From Agromyces ramosus (GTDB taxonomy: Bacteria; Actinomycetota; Actinomycetes; Actinomycetales; Microbacteriaceae): 64,000 bases of DNA. The notes beneath the pieces were generated by a model. That model was not told the DNA's origin and searched no databases. It saw only the letters and a list, made by a program, of their open reading frames with translations. Shown here piece by piece: positions 25,067 through 31,790 of the stretch; positions within the stretch are counted from its first letter, which is position 1; each line of letters starts with the position of its first letter. The position numbers and the translations under genes were made by a program. The stretch covers positions 744,001 through 808,000 of the forward strand of contig NZ_SGWY01000001.1 in assembly GCF_004216665.1 (NCBI RefSeq), written 5' to 3'.

Positions 25067-25854
25067 GTGGATCTCGCACTGGACGGCGCCGTCGCGATCG
25101 TCACCGGCGCCGGCAGGGGAATCGGGCTCGCGGTCACCTCGACGCTCGCCGCCGAAGGCGCCCGTGTGCTCGCGGCATCCCGCACACTCACGCCGGCGCT
25201 GCTGGAGCTCGCGGAGAGCGGGGCGGTGGTGCCGGTGGCCGCGGACCTCACCGACCCGGCCGTCGCCGATGCGCTCGTCGAGCAGGCGGCAGGGCTCGGT
25301 CCGCTCAGGATCCTCGTCAACAACGTGGGCGGGTGCGTCCGCGGCCTGGCGGCTTCGCCTCGGTCAGCGACGAGGAGTGGATCGGCACGCTCCAGCTCGA
25401 CGCGCTGACCGCGATCCGGATGACACGAGCCGCACTGGTGCCGATGCGAGCGGCCCGGCGCGGAGCCGTCGTCACCGTCGCCTCGGTCAATGCGAAGCTC
25501 CCGGACCCCGCCGTCATCGACTACAGCGCCGCGAAAGCCGCGCTCGTGAACTTCTCGAAGTCGCTCTCGAAGGAGGTCGGTCGAGACGGCATCCGCGTCA
25601 ACACGGTGAGCCCGGGTCCGGTGGCGACCGACCTGTGGCTCGGCGACGGAGGCGTGGCGGCGACGGTCTCGGCCGCGGCCGGAGCCTCACAGGCCGATGT
25701 GGTCGCGGGTGCCGAAGGCGCCATGGTTACCGGCCGGTTCACGACCTCCGAGGAGGTCGCCGCGCTGGTCGCGTTCCTCGCGAGCGACCGCGTCGCCGGG
25801 AACATCACTGGGGCGGACTACGTCGTCGACGGAGGGCTCACGGCTGAGCTCTGA
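25067..25854 (+). pseudogene. SDR family oxidoreductase with a single-base frameshift
   Basis: Short-chain dehydrogenase split over two frames. The first (25067-25335) gives 'VAIVTGAGRGIGLAV' (NAD(P) loop) and 'ILVNNVGG'. The second (from 25333) gives 'SVSDEEWIGTLQLD', the catalytic 'DYSAAKAALVNFSKSL' and 'GADYVVDGGLTAEL'. Inserting one G in the GGG run at 25331-25333 restores a continuous protein of about 262 residues with every SDR motif. Either the gene is recently inactivated or the base is a sequencing error; the intact motifs on both sides argue for very recent loss or error. It is coupled to the hydrolase upstream; GTG start. Confidence 0.8.
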
Positions 25855-25884
25855 GAAGACGCGCGACCTGAACCGTCGTCGCCG

Positions 25885-26901
25885 TCAGCCCGCCGGCGGC
25901 GCCGTCGAGGCTCGAGGAATGAGCGTCGGCAACGCCATCCGGATGTCGCTGCCCCCCTCGCGCGGCGACAGCAGCAGCTCGAGCGCCGTCGACGCGATCT
26001 GCTCGAACGGCGTCCGGACGGAGCTGAGCGGCACGGGCAGTCGCGAGACGAGCGGGATGTCGTTGTAGCCGACGATCGAGAGGTCGGTGCCGATGCGCAG
26101 CCCGCGACCGCTCGCCGCCGTGAGCACGCCGACCGCGAGGTTGTCGTTCGCGGCGAAGACCGCCGTCGGGCGGTCGGCGCGGTCGAGCAAGCGGGTCCCG
26201 GCCTCGATGCCGTCGTCGATGCCGTAGCCGACTGAGACCATGCGCGAGTCGTCGACCGCGAGCCCCGCCTCCCGCAGCGCTCGCTCGGCGCCGGCGCGGC
26301 GATCGCGCGCGCTCGAGGTGAACCACGGGCCGGTGACCATCGCGATGTCGCGGTGGCCGAGGTCGATCAGGTGACGCGTCGCCAGGTATCCCCCGGTCTC
26401 GTCGTCACCGAGCGACGACGGACTGATGCGGTCGGTGCGCAGCGCGAGCACGTGCGGGATGTCTCGTGCCCGGAGCGACGCGGGGAGCTCGTCGTCGAGC
26501 CGCGCCGTCGCGAGGATCACGCCGTCGACGTTGCGGTCGAGCAGCGTCTCGGTGGCGCGGCGCTCGTCGACGGGGTCATCGCCGCAGGTCGCGACGACGG
26601 CGAAGTACCCGCGGCGGCTTGCGGCCCCCTCGATCGCCTGGAACATGAGGGCCATCACGGTGTCGGTGAGCCGCGGCACGAGCACCCCGATCGTCGCGGT
26701 CGCGCCACGGCGGAGGCTCGAGGCGAAGACGTTGCGGCGGTAGCCGAGCTCCTCGGCGATGCGGCGCACGCGTTGCGCGGTCTCGCTCCGCGAGGCCGGC
26801 GTGCGGTCATCGAGGATGCGGCTGACCGTCGAGACGCTGACGCCGGATGCCTTCGCGACATCCTTCAGCGTCACCGGCGCCCCGGCGTGCGTGCGCTCCA
26901 C
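25885..26901 (-). CDS. LacI family transcriptional regulator
   Basis: A 338-residue LacI-type repressor. The HTH and hinge occupy residues 9-60: 'VTLKDVAKASGVSVSTVSR' and 'AEELGYRRNVFASSLRR'. The effector domain is periplasmic-binding-protein-like ('IGVLVPRLTDTVMALMFQAI', 'DRNVDGVILATARL', 'PTAVFAANDNLAVGVLTA', 'LSIVGYNDIPL'). The GTG start has GGAGGT upstream. It is divergent from the DapA-like gene at 27103, and the intervening DNA has AACGTT-centred sites typical of LacI operators. It therefore most likely controls the DapA-like and Nramp-like genes; the effector may be a sugar acid. Confidence 0.9.
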   Translation of the reverse strand: MERTHAGAPVTLKDVAKASGVSVSTVSRILDDRTPASRSETAQRVRRIAEELGYRRNVFASSLRRGATATIGVLVPRLTDTVMALMFQAIEGAASRRGYFAVVATCGDDPVDERRATETLLDRNVDGVILATARLDDELPASLRARDIPHVLALRTDRISPSSLGDDETGGYLATRHLIDLGHRDIAMVTGPWFTSSARDRRAGAERALREAGLAVDDSRMVSVGYGIDDGIEAGTRLLDRADRPTAVFAANDNLAVGVLTAASGRGLRIGTDLSIVGYNDIPLVSRLPVPLSSVRTPFEQIASTALELLLSPREGGSDIRMALPTLIPRASTAPPAG

Positions 26902-26993
26902 CCTGCACCTCCTGCCATCGCGAGTCTACGGGCGACCGACCCGAGCACCACGGCTCCGAGCGGCGCGGGGCGCGCGGCATCCGGAATTCGGTG

Positions 26994-27023
26994 TTGACAT
27001 CCGCTCATGTCGTACAGCATACT
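26994..27023 (+). promoter_or_regulatory. Promoter of the DapA-like gene
   Basis: TTGACA at 26994-26999 and CATACT at 27018-27023, 18 bp spacing, with the LacI-type sites immediately downstream over the expected transcription start. Confidence 0.65.
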
Positions 27024-27024
27024 T

Positions 27025-27060
27025 GCAAACGTTCCCGCAATCGTTCCCGATAACGTTTTC
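27025..27060. promoter_or_regulatory. LacI-type operator pair
   Basis: Two AACGTT-centred near-palindromes, at 27028-27033 (GCAAACGTTCCC) and 27052-27057 (GATAACGTTTTC), with a further CGTT half-site between them. LacI-family regulators bind CG-centred palindromes of this kind; the sites lie just after the -10, fitting repression. Confidence 0.55.
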
Positions 27061-27102
27061 ATCCAGCGGGTCTCGACGAAGAGAAAGACAAGGAGTCGAA
27101 CG

Positions 27103-28038
27103 ATGACACTCGACCTTCGCGGACTGAACCCCGCCCCCGTGACCCCGTTCACCACCGACGGCGACATCGACTTCGCCGCCATCCAGCGCCTGGGCTCATG
27201 GCTCGGTTCGATCGACGGCGTCAAGAGCCTCGTCGTGCTCGGCCACGCCGGCGAGGGCACCTTCCTGACGATCGACGAGCAGCTCGATGTGATCCGCGCG
27301 TTCGTCGACTCGACCGATGGCCGGGTTCCGGTGATCGCGGGCATCACCGGCGAGGGCAACAAGGTCGCCGCGCTCGAGGCTGAGCGAGCCCGCGAGGCCG
27401 GCGCGACCGCCGGACTCGTCTACCCGTCGCACGGCTGGCTGCGCTTCGGTTATCAGCAGGGCGCTCCGCAGAGCCGCTACCGCGAGATCTACGAGACGAG
27501 CGGCCTCCCGCTCATCCTGTTCCAGTACCCCGACAACACCAAGGCGACGTACGACCTCGACACGCAGCTCGAGATCGCCGGGCAGGAGGGCGTGTTCGCG
27601 ACAAAGAACGGCGTGCGCAACATGCGCCGCTGGTACACGGAGATCCCCGCCCTGCGCGCCGCCTATCCCGAGCTGCAGATCCTCTCGTGCCACGACGAGT
27701 ACCTGCTGCCCACGATGTTCGACGTCGACGGCCTGCTGGTCGGCTACGGCAACATCGCTCCCGAGGCGCTCATCGAGCTCATCGAGGCCGGCAAGGCGCA
27801 GGACTACCCGCGCGCCCACGCCATCCACGAGCGACTCCTGCCCGTCACGAAGAATGTGTACCACCGCGGCTCGCACATGGAGGGCACCGTCGCCCTGAAG
27901 TGGGGCCTCGTGCAGCGCGGCATCCTCGACCACGCCACCGTGCGCACCCCGCTGCTGCCGCTGCCGGATGGCGCGGACGCCGAGATCGCCGCGGCGTTCG
28001 CGTCGGCCGGTCTCGAGAAGGTCGCCGTCACGGTCTGA
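27103..28038 (+). CDS. Dihydrodipicolinate synthase family (DapA-like) aldolase/lyase
   Basis: A 311-residue TIM-barrel of the DapA/N-acetylneuraminate lyase superfamily. It shows 'LNPAPVTPFTTDGDID' at the N-terminus, 'GHAGEGTFLTIDEQLDVIRA' (the usual G-T-T-G-E motif changed to G-H-A-G-E), 'GLVYPSHGWLRFGYQQG', the Tyr region 'LILFQYPDNTKATYD' and the Schiff-base Lys in 'GVFATKNGVRNMRRW'. The altered motif and LacI control argue against lysine biosynthesis and for a sugar-acid or keto-acid aldolase or dehydratase. The ATG at 27103 has AAGGAG upstream. A hairpin separates it from the Nramp-like gene 149 bp downstream. Confidence 0.85.
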   Translation: MTLDLRGLNPAPVTPFTTDGDIDFAAIQRLGSWLGSIDGVKSLVVLGHAGEGTFLTIDEQLDVIRAFVDSTDGRVPVIAGITGEGNKVAALEAERAREAGATAGLVYPSHGWLRFGYQQGAPQSRYREIYETSGLPLILFQYPDNTKATYDLDTQLEIAGQEGVFATKNGVRNMRRWYTEIPALRAAYPELQILSCHDEYLLPTMFDVDGLLVGYGNIAPEALIELIEAGKAQDYPRAHAIHERLLPVTKNVYHRGSHMEGTVALKWGLVQRGILDHATVRTPLLPLPDGADAEIAAAFASAGLEKVAVTV

Positions 28039-28050
28039 TCCGGGTGGCGC

Positions 28051-28070
28051 GGGCCGGCGACGTCCGGCCC
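28051..28070 (+). terminator. Hairpin between the DapA-like and Nramp-like genes
   Basis: Perfect 7 bp stem GGGCCGG/CCGGCCC with a 6 bp loop, 12 bp after the DapA-like stop. It may terminate or attenuate the upstream transcript, or stabilise its 3' end. Confidence 0.5.
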
Positions 28071-28186
28071 CCACCACCCCCACCGATCGCGTCGATGAGG
28101 CGTAGGATCGGCGCCGTCGAAGTGCGGCACCCGAGTCAATGACGACTGAGCGGCAGGACGCCGCACTCCGAAGAAGGAGGCTCGCC

Positions 28187-29497
28187 ATGAGTGAGCGCAC
28201 CAAGACCCGCCACACCTCCACCACCCCGGGCACCGGATACGGCCGCGTCCCGACCGAGTCGATGCGCGCCATCGTCGAATCGAGCGGCCGGCGCCGTTCG
28301 TTCTGGCAGCAGCTCGCGCTGATCGGCCCGGCCTTCGTCGCCGGCGCGTGGCAGTTCGGCCCCGGCAACCTCACGACCGCCGTGCAGGCGGGCAGCGGCT
28401 ACCAGTACACGCTGATCTGGGTCATCGTCGTCTCGACGATCCTCATGATCTTCCTCACCGACATGAGCGTTCGGCTCGGCATCAAGTCGCCGGTCTCGCT
28501 CATCGCCTCGATCAAGGACCACCTCGGCAAGCCCGTCGGGGTGCTCGCGGGCATCGGCGTCTTCCTCATCACCCTGATGTTCTCGGTCGGCAATGCGGTC
28601 GGCTCCGGCCTCGGCCTGTCGATGCTGTTCGGCGGCGCACCCATCATGTGGACCGTGATCTGCACCATCGCGGTGGCGTCGCTGCTGCTGTTCCGCAACG
28701 TCTACCGGGTCATCGAGAAGGTGCTGATCGTCATCGTCGCGGCCATGGCCGTCGCGTTCGTGCTCAGCGCCTTCCTCGCCAACCCCGACTGGGCGGATGC
28801 CGCGGCCGGGCTCATCCCGACGGCCCCCGACGGCGCGTGGCTGCTGATCGTCGCGCTCGTCGGAACGAACTTCAGCGTCAACGCCGCGTTCTACACCTCC
28901 TACGGCACCAAGGAGCGGGGTCGAACCGAGGAGCAGTACCGCGACGTCACGATCGTCGACACGATCCCCGGCATCGTCGCGCCCGGCGTCATGACCTCGC
29001 TCGTCATCATCGTCGCCGCCGCCGTGCTCGGGTCGACCGGCGAGGCCGCGACGACCATCGTCGCCCTGGCTGGGATCTTCGAGCCGCTCGCCGGCCCGGT
29101 CGGGTCCACGCTCTTCGCGCTCGGGTTCTTCGGCGCCGCCTTCTCGTCGATGATCGCCAATGCGACGGCCGGAGGGACCATGCTCTCCGACGGGCTCGGC
29201 CGAGGCGCGTCGTCGGGATCGAAGACGGCGAAGATCGTGAGCGGCACCATCCTTGCCTTCGGCGTGGCCGTCGCGCTGATCTTCCAGCAGGCGCCGGTGC
29301 AGCTCATCGTCATCGCCCAGGCGCTCACCGTGCTCGTCGCCCCGCTGCTCGCGGTGCTCATCATCGTGATGGCCAATCGCCGCAGCCTGATGGGCGAGAT
29401 GCGCAACAGGTGGTGGCAGAACCTCATCGGCGTCATCGGACTCGTCTCGGTCGTCGCCCTCTCGATTCGACTCGTGCTGAGCCTGCTCGGCGGGTGA
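28187..29497 (+). CDS. Nramp family-like transporter with altered metal site
   Basis: A 436-residue polytopic membrane protein (about 11 helices) of the Nramp/LeuT-fold family. Helix 1 carries 'GPAFVAGAWQFGPGNLTTAV' where classic Nramps have D-P-G-N; the metal-binding Asp is Gly. Helix 6, usually with A/C-x-x-M-P-H, reads 'LVGTNFSVNAAFYTSYG' and lacks the Met and His. The remaining plan is Nramp-like ('GSGYQYTLIWVIVVSTILM'). These changes make Mn/Fe transport doubtful and suggest a different substrate, perhaps that of the DapA-like enzyme encoded just upstream. Start: ATG with GAAGGAGG. Probably under the same LacI regulator or a weak promoter in the 149 bp gap. Confidence 0.8.
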   Translation: MSERTKTRHTSTTPGTGYGRVPTESMRAIVESSGRRRSFWQQLALIGPAFVAGAWQFGPGNLTTAVQAGSGYQYTLIWVIVVSTILMIFLTDMSVRLGIKSPVSLIASIKDHLGKPVGVLAGIGVFLITLMFSVGNAVGSGLGLSMLFGGAPIMWTVICTIAVASLLLFRNVYRVIEKVLIVIVAAMAVAFVLSAFLANPDWADAAAGLIPTAPDGAWLLIVALVGTNFSVNAAFYTSYGTKERGRTEEQYRDVTIVDTIPGIVAPGVMTSLVIIVAAAVLGSTGEAATTIVALAGIFEPLAGPVGSTLFALGFFGAAFSSMIANATAGGTMLSDGLGRGASSGSKTAKIVSGTILAFGVAVALIFQQAPVQLIVIAQALTVLVAPLLAVLIIVMANRRSLMGEMRNRWWQNLIGVIGLVSVVALSIRLVLSLLGG

Positions 29498-29518
29498 CCA
29501 CGTCGGGACGGGCACCGC

Positions 29519-29548
29519 AGGGCGGTCGGGACTCCTCCCGGCCGCCCT
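29519..29548 (+). terminator. Terminator after the Nramp-like gene
   Basis: Long stem AGGGCGG-T-CGGGA / TCCCG-G-CCGCCCT with one mismatch and a 4 bp loop, about 20 bp after the stop. It ends the LacI-controlled unit. Confidence 0.7.
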
Positions 29549-29635
29549 TCGTCCGTTCGGTCACGCGTCGCAGGTGCGATCGACTCGAATTCCCGAGAAT
29601 CCGATGGGAAGCCGACCACCGTGCTTCCGGCCGCT

Positions 29636-29751
29636 CTACTCGATCCTCGCGCAGGACTGACCGGGTGCCCTCGACACGTCGGCATCCAGCAGGCAGGATG
29701 CCCGATGTGGGGAACACGCGCGCCCGCTACCGGCGGATCCTGCGGTTCGCC
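29636..29751 (+). pseudogene. Relic of a padR-ubiB junction
   Basis: Positions 29636-29660 match the end of the PadR gene (TCTACTCGATCCTCGC and GGACTGA). Positions 29716-29751 match the start of the UbiB gene exactly for 36 bases (31842-31877 in the intact copy). The ~55 bp between them have diverged. This is the third occurrence of the padR-ubiB block in the window, reduced to its junction. Apart from this and the terminator, the 29498-29813 gap shows nothing. Confidence 0.75.
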
Positions 29752-29813
29752 CGCGTATCGCGACAGTGTCTTGGCGGGCGTGGCGGCAGTCCACGAAGAT
29801 GGACGCCGCGCTC

Positions 29814-31010
29814 TCAGGCGCGTCCCTTGAGGATCATGTGCCAGTACACCCAGGGCAGGATGTGTCGGTCGAAGATCCAGGAGAGGCGGCGCTCGCGCGA
29901 CAGGGACTTCCAGAACGGGATGGTGGGCTTCAGTCTGTACTGGTCGTCGAACTCGGCGAAGACGACCGTGGAGCGTGAGACCGTGATCGGGCAGACGGTG
30001 TAGCCGTCGTAGCGAGAAGCGGGTTCCTTCCCGTCGAGCACGGCGACCAGGTTCTCGGCCAGGACCTTGGTCTGCTTCCGCAGGGCGCCGCCCGACTTGG
30101 AATTGCGGGTTGCCGCGGCATCCCCGAGCGCCCAGACGTTGTCGTAGCGCACGTGCCGGAGCGTCTCGGGGTCGACCTCGACGAACCCTCCAGAATCACC
30201 GGCGACCGGGAGACTGGTCGACTTCAGCCAATCTGGGGCCGATTGGGGTGGCACGGCATTCAGCACGTCGTAGTGCAGGCGCTCGCTGGGACCGCCGCCC
30301 ACGGGGCCGATCTCGGCCATGCGGTTCTCTCCGTCGACCGAGCGCAGCTCCGCTCCGCATCGGAGCTCGATGCCGTACTCCGCGATCTTCCGCTCGAGCT
30401 CGCGATCGATCTCAGGGATCCCGAACACCGTCGGATCCGGCACGATCATCACCACGCGGATGTCGCTCAGCACTCCCTTCGCGCGCCAGTAGTCGCATGC
30501 GAGGTACATCGGCTTCTGCGACGCACCGGCGCACTTCGCCGGCCCTGGCGGCTGCGTGAAGACGACGGTTCCTCTGCGCAGGTCGCGCAGGAGCCGAGAC
30601 GCCTTCGGCACGAGCTCGAACTCGTAGTGCGATGCCACCGACGGTGTTCGCAGTGCGGCCGTGAGGCCGGGCACACGGTCCCACTCCAGCTGCATCCCCG
30701 GACAAACGATGACATGGTCGTACGTGACGCGACGACCTGACTCGAGGACGACGGTGCCGGAGTCGGGTTCGAGATCTACGACGGCCTCCTGGATCCACCC
30801 GACGCCTTCGGGCATGACGGAGGCCTGCGAGCGAATCGCCATGCTGGTGCGAGCAACTCCACCGGCCACGTGCGAGAACAGGGGCTGGAAGCGGTGCTGT
30901 TCGCGAGGCTCGACCACCACCACGTCATCGACGCCGTTCCGGTGCAGCCTCCCGGCGATCGAGAGCCCCGAGTTCCCCCCGCCGATGACCACGATGCGGT
31001 GGTGAGTCAT
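29814..31010 (-). CDS. Sulfide:quinone oxidoreductase-like FAD/NAD(P)-binding protein
   Basis: A 398-residue flavoprotein of the SQR/flavocytochrome-c sulfide dehydrogenase type, expected at the inner membrane face. The Rossmann FAD motif is 'IVVIGGGNSGLSIAGRLHR'. A Cys segment 'GPAKCAGASQKPMYLACDYW' and the C-terminal 'YDGYTVCPITVSRSTVVFAE' supply the redox-active cysteines characteristic of SQR. 'NVWALGDAAATRNSKSGGA' gives the second FAD contact. A C-terminal hydrophobic/aromatic segment (about 360-398) may attach it to the membrane. By family it oxidises sulfide to sulfane sulfur and reduces quinone. No persulfide dioxygenase or rhodanese is adjacent. Start ATG at 31008-31010 with AAGGAGG. 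It is flanked on both sides by pieces of the padR-ubiB duplication. Confidence 0.85.
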   Translation of the reverse strand: MTHHRIVVIGGGNSGLSIAGRLHRNGVDDVVVVEPREQHRFQPLFSHVAGGVARTSMAIRSQASVMPEGVGWIQEAVVDLEPDSGTVVLESGRRVTYDHVIVCPGMQLEWDRVPGLTAALRTPSVASHYEFELVPKASRLLRDLRRGTVVFTQPPGPAKCAGASQKPMYLACDYWRAKGVLSDIRVVMIVPDPTVFGIPEIDRELERKIAEYGIELRCGAELRSVDGENRMAEIGPVGGGPSERLHYDVLNAVPPQSAPDWLKSTSLPVAGDSGGFVEVDPETLRHVRYDNVWALGDAAATRNSKSGGALRKQTKVLAENLVAVLDGKEPASRYDGYTVCPITVSRSTVVFAEFDDQYRLKPTIPFWKSLSRERRLSWIFDRHILPWVYWHMILKGRA

Positions 31011-31142
31011 GGCCGGCCTCCTTGGGAACGTCGATGGGCAACCGAGATCCGACCCTATGCGCCGCCTCGCGGTGATGCGAGCCGCTTGACTCGGGGAATC
31101 GCGAGTGCATCTCGGTGGGCGAGGTCTATCGCGAAATGGGCC

Positions 31143-31203
31143 AACGATATATCGTTGACATATCGTCGAGACCCGATCAGGGCCCCGGTTCAGGGAGGTC
31201 ATC
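31143..31203 (+). promoter_or_regulatory. PadR operator/promoter, copy 2
   Basis: Same 60 bp as upstream of copy 1: AACGATATATCGTT palindrome (31143-31156) overlapping TTGACA and followed by a second ATATCGT. Identity between copies ends just left of the palindrome, marking the duplication boundary. Confidence 0.6.
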
Positions 31204-31785
31204 ATGAGCGATTCGTACATGGGCGGCGGCTTCGGCGGCTCCTCGAGCGGCTGGGGCAAGGGCGGCAACCCCGGCCCGAACCTGTGGGAGGCCGTAGAGC
31301 AGCTCCGCGGCATGTTCGAGCAGAAGGTCGCGCCGCGCATGGGCAAGGGCGATGTGCGGGCGGCGGTGCTCGCGCTGCTCGCCGAGAAGCCGATGCACGG
31401 CTACCAGATCATCAGCGAGATCGCCGAGCGCAGCGGGGGCGCGTGGAAGCCGAGCGCGGGCTCGGTGTATCCGACGCTGCAGCTGCTCGCCGACGAGGGG
31501 CTGATCAGCGCCGAGGAGTCGAACGGGCGCAAGACGTACACGCTGACCGAGTTGGGACGCGCCGAGGTCGCGGCATCCGGCGACCGCCCGGCGCCCTGGC
31601 CGACCGCAGGCAGCGGCCGCAGCCACGACACCGGCGCCGCCGGCTCGCTCGGGAAGGCCGGCTTCGAGCTCGCCCAGGCCGCGGCGCAGGTCGGACGCAC
31701 GGGCACGTCCGAGCAGGTGAAGGAGGCGGTCGACGTGCTCGATGAGGCACGTCGTCGGCTGTACTCGATCCTCGCCAAGGACTGA
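31204..31785 (+). CDS. PadR family transcriptional regulator, copy 2 (with intact partner)
   Basis: A 193-residue PadR repressor, nearly identical to the product at 21714 (winged helix about 40-115, 'MHGYQIISEIAERSGGAWKP', 'KTYTLTELG'). Here it is followed five bases after its stop by the full-length UbiB-like gene, so this is the functional arrangement. It probably autoregulates through the palindrome at 31143 and may co-control the kinase gene. Two nearly identical PadR proteins in one cell could form mixed dimers. Ligand unknown. Confidence 0.85.
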   Translation: MSDSYMGGGFGGSSSGWGKGGNPGPNLWEAVEQLRGMFEQKVAPRMGKGDVRAAVLALLAEKPMHGYQIISEIAERSGGAWKPSAGSVYPTLQLLADEGLISAEESNGRKTYTLTELGRAEVAASGDRPAPWPTAGSGRSHDTGAAGSLGKAGFELAQAAAQVGRTGTSEQVKEAVDVLDEARRRLYSILAKD

Positions 31786-31790
31786 CCTCG

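Noticed and set aside
28348-30003. A 551-codon plus-strand frame overlapping the Nramp-like gene and beyond
   Set aside because: Arg/His-rich frame-shifted shadow; the Nramp-like frame has about 11 clear membrane helices.
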